NCBI GenBank assembly: GCA_000310025.1
Contig: FN649742.1
Span: 4,710,154-4,769,948 of the forward strand
Source of the DNA: Ectocarpus siliculosus
Taxonomy: Eukaryota > Sar > Phaeophyceae > Ectocarpales > Ectocarpaceae
Reading direction: 5' to 3'
DNA length: 59,795 nucleotides
Positions 20,508 to 33,237 of this stretch are shown piece by piece (within the stretch, counting starts at the first letter, position 1; each line of letters starts with the position of its first letter). The notes under the pieces were generated by a model. That model searched no databases and was not told where the DNA came from. It worked only from the letters and a program-made list of their open reading frames with translations. A program made the position numbers and the translations under genes.

Positions 20508-23500
20508 TTAGGCCAGCACCGGGTACGACGCCTGCTCGAGGATGCCGCACTCTCCACCCTCCTGGTCGGCCTCGCGCTTGAGCAGGATGTATCCCTCGGC
20601 ACCCCACTCGGGGCCCCAAGAGTTCTTGACCTGCCAAGAGGGGAAACGCGGTTTCGGACAAGAGGGACGGGGCAAGAGCGAAAAAAAGATGGCGTGGTTT
20701 GGTTTCAGTGTCAAAGGCACACCAGAGACAGCAACCGGACAAGAGACGTGTGTGAGGTCTGGACACTACCGGTTGTGAACCAACCCCATGTCAACAGGCC
20801 ACAAGAAGCAGGCTAGATGCATGACCCTATCCACTCGGTGAGAAAGGACAGCCGTCCATCGAGCCAGACGCAATCCCTGTTGTGGGCGCGGCGCCATACG
20901 ATGTACTCCAACAGTGCTGCCGGTCAAAACTGCCCCAATGTTCTCTTGCACCCACAGGTACAGGCACCGTAGAGGGAGCACTCCGCGTACGGATCTGAAC
21001 AAGGCAACCCACACACGGACCACGTGACACCGACACTCACGGACGGCGAAAACAAAAACAAAAAGAGCAAAAGAGGACCGTCAACGCATTCAAGAGCAGA
21101 CAAGCTGGACCTCTCCTCGACACCCGAGCAAGAGTGTGCCCACGCCGCGATGCGCCACGCCATGATACCCCACGCACACACCTTCCAGTACTTGACCCCG
21201 TCCTCGGACACGCCGTACCCGACAAGCAACACCCCGTGGTCGAGGTTGGTTCCGCAGGCGGCGGTGAGCACGCCACCCGAGTACAGCTGGAAGCTCATCT
21301 GCATGGCACACCCAGACAAGGCGACACGTGATGTGCATGTGATAACACGACACGGAAAAACAGAGCGCAATGTCAACACAGGTTTCAGCAACGCGAGTAC
21401 TTGGGGTAGTAACGTATTTTTTGATAAAAACAAAAAGGAGGGAAGTACATCTGCATACCAACCAACGTTCCTGTCCTTTCAGAAATCCTTTACTTCATAA
21501 AAAGCAAATGGAGTCAAAAGGGAACAAAAAACGATTGTGCGAAGGGAACAAGGCGGCGAGGGTGACTGCGTTCTGTGCCCGGAAAATCAGCACCCGATGT
21601 CGAACCCGATCACTTCACAACGCCCGGACAACAAAGCCAAGGTCATGCACAAGTAGCTGCTCATACACAATACTTCGTGCGCGCTACAAACAGACGGGTG
21701 CTTAAGGGACAACACGTGTACTGTACAGACACCTCGTCTTACCTGGTCAGCCTCGATTGCGATGGACACTGGCTGCTGGGCGACCGCCTCCATCAGAGCC
21801 TGCACGACGACAGCAACAATCGGAGGTCACGGTACCAGAGAACAAGAGAACAGGGGGTGGTGTGGTGAGGGATAACAAGACAGGGTCGGGGTAACGCTAG
21901 TGGATGGATGGCGGACAGCTCCAACAGAACCGTGTTTCCCTTGGGACCTAGACACCTCGACGCTGACTCTCCCGGTAGGCTAAAGTGTGCACATCCCGTC
22001 CAGGTAACACTTGAAAAACATTATTGCAAAAGAGATGAAGCCTTGACTAGGGATGACTTCTCTCCCCTGCGATTGCCATACCACAGGTGTCTTGTTCATG
22101 TTGGAAGATCCAATGAAAACCATTCTAGTGCTACAACAAAGGTCCCGGTTAAGTGCCAGTACATGCCCAGACAATTCACCGGAACTTACTGGGTCAGCAC
22201 TATTCAAATTACTGAGAATGGCGTGGAAATTCATGGGGTGCCAGCCGAAAACACCGACACTTAACAGGGACCTATATTAAGTGTACTGCTGCCGTGGAGC
22301 TCAAAGCGGCTACAATGTAGCAGCATTTCGTGAGGGGGGGAAGGGAACGCACCTGCTCATCGTCGCTTGCCACGTCAACCCACTTGTCAACCATCGTCCC
22401 CTCCACGACATCGCAGGTCGACTTCTTGCAGAGGTCGCCCGCAGCCGTGTACGGGTAGTCCTGAAAAGTAACGACAAGACAATGTTGGAGAGGGCTTGGT
22501 TAACGCAAAGAGACAAGAAGCGGGCCTGATCCGGTGTGGCTTGTAAACGTCATGTTCATGGCGTCCCGCGATTTGGTGCCTGGTAACTCTTAAAAAACGT
22601 CATGCAAGATTGAGACTCACCGCAACAGCACACTACTGTTCTTCCACAACAGCGTTTTTTTCAGCCGCTGCCTCACTTTTCTGCCGCCACTGCAATATGT
22701 TCCGGTACAGCAAACGCGGCCGAAAACTATCTTACACTCGAGAGTCGACACGCTCATGTCACCGACGTCAACAGGCTGCCCTCTTTTCAACGGATCTTTC
22801 CAGCGGCAACAAGCGAGACACGACACGTATAACAGCCCCCAAACAGCAACAGCCGTAGCACCATCATTGCAAGTGTGGTGAGCGCAAGCCCTCCAAACTT
22901 CCATTCCAGTCCGCCGGAAAGGAAACCCTTTACCACGAAACACAAAAAAAGATGACCTCCGAATTACTTGGCGTACCTCCTCGCTGCAGATGCCGCCGTT
23001 CTGCTGGATCCAGTGGAAGGAGTAGTCCATCAGACCACCGTTGCAGCCCATGTCGTACGTGTCACAGTCCACTAGTTCCTGCGGGGGCGACATCAAACAA
23101 AGATGCACACAAAGAAGGCGGCGAGCGAGAACACGCATCAGACACTTGTCAACACGCGGAGGTGGAAATGGGCGAGACATTCGTCTGCGACACACGCTAA
23201 TAGCGCTACATACGCCGTAACGTCGGTCACGCTGGCCTGAATCGCCTCGACTACAACACTACGTCAGCACGCAAACAAGCCGTACAAGTAAGTCCTTGCG
23301 CTTCACAGCAGCTGTCGCACTTATTGATCTTGGCGAACTACATGACGGGAGTAACGGGGTGTTGGTTCTCGAGCAACGCGAACACAAACACGAAACAACA
23401 GCAGCAATCCAGGGTGTGTGATGCTGTTGCAAAAACGAGCGGCAACAACCGCCCCGTGTCCATACACACCTGTTCGCTCAACACGGCAAGGTTGCCGTGC

Positions 23501-25272
23501 TTGATAAAGTGAGCCCCTTCCATGGACCCAGTGGTAGAGAACGACCAGCAGCTGCCGCACGACCCCTGGTTCTTCACGGGGGTCACGGCGCCCTTCGCAA
23601 CCCAGTCCACCTGAACAGCAAAATCAAGCACAAGACGCGAGAACATTGTTATAAACCAATCGATCACAATGCAACGCGAGTTTTTCAACGATAAGTACAG
23701 CCTCGAGCCGGCGTGAGAGCAGCGAAATGTATTCGGGCGCAACGGCCCCACCGACGGGCTAAATCTGGAGTCACCTTTCAACGGCGGCAATCTACTTAAG
23801 TTCCTTGTTGGCATGCACACGGCTGTCAAAAATCACCTCGTCGGGGATGGGTGCTCCCCTGAGAAGCTCCTTGGGGGCCTTCTCCCCTCGTGGCCGGAGG
23901 GCGAACTCTGCCGGGAGTTGGTCGGGGGGCACCACCATGTCCTTGCCGATGGAGAAGTGCTCGCGGAACTCCTGCCACGACCTGGACACAGTGAAAAAAA
24001 AGAAAAAAAGCAGAAAGCGGTGGTCAGCAGCTGGGGGCCTCTACATTCTACCATTTCATCGCACCAGCAAACTTTGGACTGCTGCAGATGACCTCCTTCA
24101 CAACCTGACACTACTATCCCACCTCCCAGCGCAGCAGCACGCATACACATGCGGCACCGATCAATGCACACCAAAACAGCGACCCTCCCACCTACACCCT
24201 TCTTTCCATCTCTCACATGTGCGAGTAGGCGTTGTGGGCAAGGGTGTACCCTGCGTCCTCGTGGTTGTGGAGGGCGATCTTGTCGTCCGCGCGGGCGTAG
24301 TTCTGAACGCAGGGCAAGGCAAGGCAAGGCAAGGCAAGGCAAGGCAAGGCAAGGCAAGCTAAGGCAACGACGAGAACGTTTTCGGGAGGTCACTAGCAGA
24401 AAGGCCGTGTTGGTGACAACATTAACATTCCCCGACCGAGGAGGGACAGCGGGGGGTTGGCTGCTTCACAAGGGCCCACACGGAAAGTAGGGAAGGCACA
24501 CAAAGTATCGTGTGTAGAGACACGTCTGCAGCGGCAGCAGCACAAGGCGAACAACGACAAACCCCCACTCCCGGTGAAAAACAAACACGCGGAAAACACC
24601 TCGAGCACAGGGTAGCTAAACGGATACGCGTTCGCCTCTATTATCTTGTCGGTGATGTTCACCCATGCGAAGAGAGTTTCGATGTACAGCAGTACTGGGT
24701 TCCTACGTTTTTGCCCACAGCAACCCATATAGGGATGACTTCCCCATTCCTTTGACGTTAATCTTTTACGCCCGGATTGTCACCCATTGGACAAGAACCC
24801 AAGTGTTTTTTCTCCACGAAACCAACAGGAACAACGCCTTCCCACGGGGTTACTACCTCATCCTCTTCCTAACCTGGAGGGCGTGGAACGCCTCGTGCAC
24901 GCTCCCCCACGACTGCCCGTACTTGTACGTCCACTCGAAGAAGCCCAGCAGGTAGTGCGCCAGGGGGTGCAGAAGTTCGGCGTCCCCGTCGGCCTTCAGC
25001 CCGACGCCGCTGCCGCCGCCAGCGGTGGCGATGGCCGGGCCCCCGGCGCCGCGGAGCACGTGCTCCTTGAGCACCTGGTGCGTTTGCTCGTTGCCCGCGG
25101 CGTGGCGGGGGTGGTGGTGCTGCACGCGGTCATGGCTGTCGTGGTCGTGGTGGCCACCCCCGCGGCCGAACAACGGCTCGGGGGGGGCGTGCTCGAAGCG
25201 CGGCTCCGAGGAGGCCAGGGCGGAGGTCGCAGCGGCGGCGGTCAGCAGCAGGCTTAACGAGGAGTTCTTCAT
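20508..25272 (-). CDS. Papain-family (C1A) cysteine protease, cathepsin-like
   Basis: Ten exons join in phase: 25272-24857, 24702-24600, 24302-24217, 23981-23819, 23610-23470, 23078-22977, 22460-22353, 21799-21743, 21298-21182 and 20630-20508, giving about 471 residues. A hydrophobic N-terminal signal peptide (residues 1-20) is followed by a His/Asp-rich stretch (about residues 36-60), which is unusual for the family. The inhibitory prodomain keeps an ERFNIN-like core ([14 protein letters not shown]). The mature enzyme starts near VDWVAKG. Catalytic residues are present: Gln and Cys in QGSCGSCW (Cys codon 23548-23550), His in [12 protein letters not shown] (near 21237) and Asn in KNSWG (20622-20624). 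The GCNGG motif is also there. The product would be a secreted, vacuolar or lysosomal endopeptidase activated by prodomain removal. There is no C-terminal granulin domain; the protein ends in SYPVLA. Splice joins rest on GT/AG and phase, and I am confident of the family. Confidence 0.95.
24313..24358 (+). repeat. (AAGGC)n microsatellite
   Basis: About nine tandem AAGGC pentamers lie in intron 2 of the cysteine protease gene, just upstream of the acceptor of exon 3. Confidence 0.95.
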
Positions 25273-28200
25273 GGTGGTCTTCTTCAGTGTCGCTGCTGTA
25301 CTCTGCCGTGGAGGGAAGAGGTAGGGGCGGGGGGTTGAGTGGGAGGCGCGTTCGAGAAAGTGCCATGTGGAGGGCTGTGGGTAATATTTTCTCCTCTACT
25401 TCGCGAAGATGATTCCTCCTGGAGGAATGTTAAGCCGTGCGTGCAAGCTGATCGGTTCTTTTCCTCCGTTTCTTTCATTGCACATTCGCTCATGGCTCGA
25501 GAGCGAAGGTGGAGCTTCCGTAATGTTAGTTAACATCTTCTGCGCCATGGTACATAGCATACCGGTAAAGACGTGCACGCGCGTTTTCGTGCACGTGCGT
25601 TTTGCTTTTCCAACTGTAGCAGATGTAGTGCCCTCGGAACGTCGCATTTGCTGCTCTCAGGGTTCTTCAGTCTTCACCCTCATTAGACCCTGTCATGTCA
25701 GTGGAAGGACGTAGCTCCTTGCAGTTCCCGAAAGGGATGTACCAGGTACGTTAATTGGGGATGCCGAAATCAAAAGATGCGATACGTTGTTGGAGAGCTC
25801 TCGACGACACGTTTCCAGCGCCGCCATTTCGGTACTGCTGTGCTGTTTGTGCTGCAGAGTAATCGAGCTTTGAAAATCGGTCCAGAGGGTATGGAATATC
25901 CATGCAACAATGCATGCGCTACCCAACGCACTAGTTTTAAAGGTGAGTCTTTGAGGTGTTGGGGGGGACGGGAAACGGCAATCCTAGATACCCAGCTTCG
26001 AGTTCAGCCAGCTCGCACCTCCTGTTTGTTCAACGGCAGTTCGTCGCCTTTGCCACATTCAGGGCACCCTTTCTTCGCAAACTGCTGTTCCAACCGCCGA
26101 AACAAGTCTACTCTGTTGTCTGCGCATGCACATGATCGCCCAAAACTGCTGAGACGTAGTAATGAAAACCAATACGGCTGTTGTCGGAGCTCATGGTGTA
26201 CTTAACGATATGCGTACGTCGTTCTTTGTCGCTATTTTCCATTTTCAAAATCAACCCAGCGGGCGTTTGGAAGGAAAACTGCTGTTATTAGGGTAGCGTA
26301 CCAAAAGTACCACACGACACAGAGCAAGCAGTCTGTGCGCGACTTGAGACGGTGGCACCCCGTAAACCGCCGGGCTAGGCGGCTGCCATCGAGCATGCTC
26401 GGTTCCCAGATGTAATGTAGTCTGCTGGCAAACTGCTGATGTTCCATCATAGGTGTGAAATCCCCCTTCTCGCCGCCAAATAACCCCCGCTCGCTGTCAA
26501 GGGTCACACCACACATCGGGAGACTATCACCATCAACGTAGAAAAAACTATTGCGACACAACAATTGCAGTGTCGACCACCGTAGGAAGCCTTCCTTGAA
26601 GTTCAACACCAATCGATCTGGCTGCTCGAGGTACTCCCCAGTACCCGAGGGTGCTTACAAATGAAAATGTAGACAATACCACCAGCGACCTTCCTCTTCA
26701 TCAGAAAGAAACCAGAGAACGGCGACCGGCCAAGTTCAACATGGGGCGATACACACATCTGGAATATGTCGGAAAGAGAATGCGCCACCGCCCTTGAAAC
26801 GAAACCACATCGACAGGACAACACCAACACGTTTCGAGTAAGAGGTCCGGTACGTCGAATCCGGCGCCGTTCAAGCCCTCAGGCATCTCCCACAAGCGCA
26901 CGAGTCGGAAGAGCGTGGCGGAGTGACGCAAGTATATGTGATCTCTTCCCAAAACGCGGCCTCGAAATGACTTGATGTCGAAACTACCAACTGCTTGCGC
27001 CCAAGGGCGGGGTGTGGACATTGTACACGGACAGGTGTCTGGCACCAGGGGAGCCTTGTCGGCAGAGACCCGCGGGGCGGAGTGACCTACTTCTTCCGTC
27101 GGCACGGCATTCTCCCAAGAGAAGAGAGGGCGTGCAGGAAGACGCAACAAACTGGAAAACACGTGTTGTTCGTACTAAACATCGGAAATAACTTGTTGTA
27201 GAGATCGGCTCTCCGCGGACAAGCCAGATCCTTGTTGCCTAGGACAGACACGGCACTGAGACAAACCACTGCTGTATTTTGATCTACAACGTGAAGGTAT
27301 CATCGCGGGTCCGCTCGGTACAAGCAACGGCACCTTGACACCGGACCACCATGCCAAATCGCGTCGTTGGAACAAGAGTCGGTTAGTTGTCCGACTGAAA
27401 CAAAAGGGGCCTCGCGAGCACGAAAGGGTGGAGAGGCAGGCCTGTGTACCGATCGAGAGGGCACGCACGGGAAAAGATTACTTTGTATGTCCAGAGGGGG
27501 GGAGGGAGAGGACTCACATGTCGTCTTAGGAGTAGCCGCTGTCTTCCGGGGAGAGCGTGGTTTGTGTGCCCGGGGTAGCAGAGAGAGTACAAGCCTGCCA
27601 AGTCAAGAGCGGGGAGAGGGGAAGAAGCATAAGTGGGGTATCCTAATGTCAGTCGCGGGGCCCCGTTTGGACTCGGTTCGGTTCGGGCGTCGTCTGTCGC
27701 AGGGTCAGGGGTCGTGGTCTTGGTTTATTCCAAGCTTGCTCTCTACACAGCTAGCTAGGCGGAACGCGGGAATCGTGATGATGTGCGTGTGTGATTTTTC
27801 TGGTTTCCGTAGCCCAACATGGAACGGCAAAGGAGATGACCGGCTTACAAGACCATTATTGATCGCCTTCCATTTCTACATATATGCATACATACGGAAA
27901 ATCATTATGGATCGGCTGTATGTACACCACACGATTACTTCGCTGTCTCGTTTGTCCGAAAGCTATACAGCAGTACCGCATTATCTTGGTTCTGTCTGGG
28001 CAGATTTTTGCCGCATTACCAAGCAGAGTGTACACCTCCTTCTCCATGGGAGCGTGTCGATGGCCATGAGAGGACCATCTTCTTGAACGTGACACAGCAC
28101 GTCTGTCTCAGAGATCCGGTGATGGTTTTTGGTGGGCGTTTCTTTCAACGGAGATAATCAATGGAGCCTAAACGGAAGCCCCGCAAAGTCTAAGTCTTAT

Positions 28201-29673
28201 TCGATGAGACACCAATTTAGTCGATAGTTTTCATTCAGATGACCAGTCTCTCTTCGTTCTCTCGCCTTGTTTTTCGATAAGGACCAACAGACACCGGGGC
28301 ATCTTTCTGCGTGTCTTCAGAATTTCAGGGGGTTCCCATATTCTTGCCCCGCTGGGCCCCATCGACAGGATGAGACGGAAACATGACGGGCATACATACA
28401 ACAGACACACCCCGCACGTAAGCCCTACGTATGTTATGACCAATGGGCGAATAATCGCGCGGACCTCGGCACCCGGCTAAAAATAAATCTCGTCTCGAAT
28501 CCGTCACACCGCCAACATGTCAACTTCCCTGTGAGCACAACCAGTCAATCCCATACCAAACATTTCGCGCCAAGAACGAGCGTTGGTGAGCGCAGCACTA
28601 CACAGACTGCACCAATCCATATGCATTCTACCATGTACTCCGAACAAGCATCGTGGAGAATCGTTACGCTGTGCCGCCGAAACCGACTCTGTTTCTTGCG
28701 CACGACGTGTACCCGTAGGTAGGCGAGAAGATACATAGACAGATCATTCATCTCGCATGGACGTTGTGTAGGCGCGGGGGCTGCGTAGAGGGCAAGGACG
28801 CGTACAAATGGGGATCGTTGACAAGTTTGCACTTCCTTCAGCCTATGCGGTAAAGACGACGACAGCGTCGACAAAATATTAACACAGGAGAGCAGCAGCG
28901 ACTCCTCAACCGCACATATTCACAAAAAAAAATCAGGCCACAAACCAACGTCGAGCCGCTATTGCATACTACCACATTAAAACGGGATCTGATATCCAAC
29001 TAGAGCTATCGCATGAACCACACAGACAGGAAAGCCAAAAATCACGCCTCCTCCCTTCCTCTACGTCACGACCCGATATCTGCATAGCTACAAATAGGCC
29101 GTAAATAACCGCATAGCACCGTGCGGAGAAAACAACCCTCTAGAAATCATATTTCAGTAATATCTCAAAAGATTCCACATTCGATGGACGCCAGGTACGT
29201 GTTCCCAACTATAATACGTTTTTTACCTAAAACTGTCTCCATATGATGCCACTTTCACGAGCGACATGTAGGACCAGACTCGGTTTCGCCCTATTCACCA
29301 AACAAGCAACTCATCGGCTTCAGCCCGTAGCTTAGACCATAGAATCCTCAAAAAAAGTGATTGAATCTCGTGTGATTTTTACAACTGCCGTTCACCGTGC
29401 GTGCGGCGAGACTTCTAACTGACATTTCGCCCATAACGGAATCTCTTCAGCTCGCCTTCTTACCTTACCGAAGTTAACCATCTTACCTTACCGAAGTTAA
29501 CGATAACTGCTTGACTTCGCGTGGCCTTTCCTCGCCTAAACGGCGCGGGAGCACACTATAAACCAGCATTAGCAGCGGTGGCCGGCTTAAGTACGATACT
29601 TCACCGGATTTTCGACCTGACCGGAGTACAGAGCTTCCGGATAGACTACCCAAACGCACTTCTGGTAACACTA
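25273..29673. other. Intergenic, no gene recognised
   Basis: No coding sequence with a recognisable domain is seen on either strand. Octamer copies (ACTGCTGT or ACAGCAGT) occur at 25834, 26278, 27268 and 27967. A 20-bp direct repeat, CTTACCTTACCGAAGTTAAC, occurs at 29459-29478 and 29482-29501. The first few hundred bases are the likely promoter of the protease gene. Confidence 0.45.
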
Positions 29674-32527
29674 TTAGTTCGGCATGTGGGGTGGTGGCCA
29701 GCCACTAGCCGCCGCCGACGCTCCCGCGAGTCTTGCCTGCGCCTGCCTTCTGGCTATTCTGTCTGTTCTCCGCAGGCCTGAGTCTCCCCTTCGACCCGCC
29801 GCTCTCAAGCTAATTCTGGGCTCGCCGATTTCACCACCACCACCTCCAACAATGCCAGTGGTAGGAGCCGCCGCAGAAGCTGTCGGGAAGCCGGGAGCAC
29901 CGGCGTCGAATCCCATCGACATCATGTCATTCGTTCGCGACTGCTGCTCGTCGCCTGCCTCTCCGAGTATTGCCGCACGTGTACCCCTGCGGGCCGGGCC
30001 GATTGGATGGTTCAGAAAAATGTTAAACAAATGCCAAGCTCGGGCCATCTTGTCCAGGCAATACGCTTTTCGGGAAAACGTATTGGTTCCAGCTTCCAGC
30101 CATGACTACTCCCCAAGGCGCCACGTGCTGTTTCCAGACGTCAGTGTTAGCGTCCAGTTTAACACGACTTCAGTACATCAGCACGTTCCTGCTGGTGGGG
30201 ACTAAGGCCAGATGCAGAAACTGCAAAATTCTCGAGAAACCCGAGCTCGGTGTCGCTCTGAATAGAATGTGGTGCAGACTCGCACAACGGGTTCTAGGCT
30301 CTTGCGAACGTGTTGTACTCCTTCCGAAGGACGCATTCCAATCACCGAACTTCTATGCATACCAGAGAGAAAAATTGGACTCGCGTTTGCCTGATGTCAA
30401 CTGGTTGCGGCTGAACATGACGATTTTCGCTCAAGGGTGCAGGACGAAGCGGGGAGAGTCTTTCACAAGAATACAAGCCACCGGAAGACGGTGGGACCGC
30501 ACGCACACACACCTGTAAACCTTGATGAGAACGTTCAAGCGCGGCTGGAGGTTCTCGAAGGCCACCACCATCTTGTCCCGCCCCGCGACCACGAAGGCTA
30601 GGTAGAAGACGACTCTGTGCATGGTGATACCCTCGTTGATTAAGATGGCCTTGATCTTCGCTTTGTCCAAGAACTGAACCAGAGCGAAACAAGGAGGATG
30701 GTGGGAACGATAGCATCAGAGGCAGAAAAACAGCTGCATAAGTAACGAAAAGGAAGGCCTAGGGCAGTCAGTGGTGGGTCTATCGGCGGGCTTCTTCGTG
30801 TTCCGTCGGGAAGGAGCATAGAAGGTGACGACAAGCGTCATGTGCTTCCGGGAGCAAGAGCAACGAATAGGCATCGTGAGGGGCGCATGCCCCTGCGGGG
30901 AAAGTTGATCAGCGCATGTACCACCAAAACATCGGACGAGTTGATGTCGTACTGCAGATGCAGCCTCCGACAAGAACTATTATAGGGGTGTCCACTGCGC
31001 CACAGCAACGACCAACAGCCAGTGCGGTAGTTGCCCCCCCCCCCCCCCCACAGTGGTACCCACAAAAAAAACAGGGCTTTGAGAGGGATTTAGCCTCACC
31101 GTGGTCTTCTCTCGGCCGTCGACGTACTTGGTGGTCACCTGCACCCCCAGCTCGCGCACTACCAGCAAAAACTCTGTGGAAGGGCACCCACGAGGGCGAC
31201 AGAAAAGGATCACACACAAAAACGCGAATTGGGCGGCACAAGGCGAGTTGTTGGTTGATTCGGGAACACAGGCTGCTTGCCGCCTACCACACGGCGGTGT
31301 CTCTTGAAAATAACATGCGCGCGTGCGTGTAGTCTTCAGCTACTGCGAACTGATTGCTTCAGCCCTTGTAACCAACGACGCTGACGCGAGGGCATCGCTA
31401 AAATAGGAGAACGATCGGAAACCTATCAGCAAGATGCCGTCTTTGCGAAGAAAACGAACGACAGCCTCAAACGGTCCAGGTGCGGTGTCCCGCGAAGCAC
31501 CCTCTTTGGAAAATAAAGACAGACACGACGCACCTTCTCGAACTCGAGACCGACATCCAAGAGACCAAGCCAGGCAGAACAGGACTAAGACAAGCCCGAC
31601 CCCTCCCAGGAAAGCCGAGCCCTTCACAGCGAGCGACTGCTGTTGCAAGTCAAGAGTCGAATCACGCCAAGGAGGAAGCGGGGTGGTGAGGTAGGTGTGT
31701 TAGCTCCCCAGGTCAAGAAATCGGGTGACAGAATGACTAATTCATGTCACAAGCCGGGCGATAACGTTGTAAAAATTAGTATTTTGAAACGTTTAAAGTA
31801 TATTATCACCGGATGAGTATGTGTGGTATATGTACGGCTCGCGTTTTATGTCATCTCCAAGTCTGTTTTTCGTGAGAGGGGACGGGATCGATATGCCCAC
31901 ATGGAATCAGCACATCAGCACCCATCCGTGTGCCACCTACGGATATTTCAACTGTCTATTTAGGTGACGTGCGGGAATTAGGGGGCCACCCGAGAGATGT
32001 CTTCGTCCAAAACAGTCCCCCCCTCCGAACGTTTGTTTAATATCTTGGTTTGAGTTTGCCACTAGCTCCAACGACTACTGCTGTAACACGACGACCTGTG
32101 TTTGTGTGCAGGTGCGCAAAAACTCTATCTAATTTAGAGGAGCGAACCTCCTGCTGAATCTACTGGCAGACTATGTACTTGTAGTAAGTAGTGTTGCTGC
32201 GCGCGTGAACAGTACGAGAGTGAATATATTGCAGGGCGCCATGCCAAGCACAAAATTTCCTAGAGCTTTAGGTCTTCGCTGCTGCTACCCGGTGTCTCGG
32301 TGTCATCCCTTGAATAAATGCCGTACGTTACCACCGCGCACAACGACGAACGGCAAAAGGTTGCAGTCAATAATGTGTCGATGTACTTGGAGTACCTGTC
32401 CGAAGAGGCTCGCCCCAGCAACCGCAACTGCCGCTCTCACCCACGCTCCGCCACACGAGTGGTCACCGTCACTAGGAGTGTACTTGAATTTTGTTGCGTT
32501 CTCTCCCAGTCTCTCGCAGGTGTACAT
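29674..32527 (-). CDS. PIGH: PIG-H: GPI-GlcNAc transferase subunit
   Basis: Five exons fit in phase: 32527-32396, 31639-31534, 31173-31100, 30673-30513 and 29986-29674, giving about 261 residues. PIG-H is a small ER membrane subunit of the complex that transfers GlcNAc to phosphatidylinositol, the first step of GPI synthesis, on the cytosolic face. The family signature is clear: FLLVVRELGVQV, a short GRE turn, then KIKAILINEGI, a hydrophobic strand VFYLAFVV, and FENLQPRLNVLIKVYRGTR. Before it lies a hydrophobic hairpin region encoded by exon 2 (GVGLVLVLFCLAW), as expected for the membrane anchor. The C-terminal tail of about 85 residues is Gly/Ala/Arg-rich and longer than usual. Exon 1 (ATG at 32527) is the least certain: its only support is an open frame and matching phase. 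The gene is divergent from PIG-U. Confidence 0.85.
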
Positions 32528-33237
32528 CCGGGAGAGACGGGCACACGTGGTGTGGGTGTCGGGTGTGGGTTGCACTCGCCGTCGCGACCAAGAGAGGGAG
32601 CCCCGCAGACGGGACTCTAGATGAACTCGAGGGGGGGGAGCGGCGAGCGGGCTGTGTCCAGTGTGCGCTCGCACAGAGCCACTGCGCACAGCGGCACTGC
32701 GGCAGACCAGCAACAGCCCGCGGCAGGAGGGCGACAGAGGCCTGTGTGTAGACTAGCAGAGCTGGCATCTGGAGGTGTCCACCGAATTGGTCAATGTCTC
32801 CTGTGAGAGGCCATGGCGTCCATCGAGCGGTTGGGATCTGCTGCTTTGGTAAGTCGGCCACTTGTTGTCTTCTTGGTGAGTCTGAAAGGGGTGCTCTGTG
32901 CTCTATGAACGGCACTGACAGATAGATGCACGGCGTTCTTGGGGAACACTCCGTGCCTGTGCGGGGTCCCTTCACGTCGTGGTTGATGTTATCGGTTGCA
33001 ACAGCAGTATTTGCATGTTGGCTATGACCGTGTGCGTCGGTAGCATTCAATTCCTGCAGCGTATGTGGTCCATCTCAGAACTCTAGCCCGCGGAAGATCC
33101 TTGTGGATCCGCCCTCTCTTATCTACATTCTACATACGGTATGTATCGCAGCTGAAATGTAGGCATGACGAGCTAATCTTGCTGGCCTGCCAGGGTCAAC
33201 TGATACCGGGCGTGCCAAGGACTCACCTAATAGGCTC
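32528..33237. promoter_or_regulatory. Shared intergenic region of PIGH and PIGU
   Basis: About 0.7 kb separates the proposed start codons of the divergently transcribed PIGH and PIGU genes. One ACAGCAGT octamer lies at 33001-33008, preceded by GGTTGCA. A bidirectional promoter is inferred from layout alone; no TATA box stands out. Confidence 0.5.

Noticed and set aside
25396-28874. Several 60-240 codon frames between the protease and PIG-H
   Set aside because: They overlap on both strands, lack domains and have Ser/Arg-rich composition typical of chance frames.
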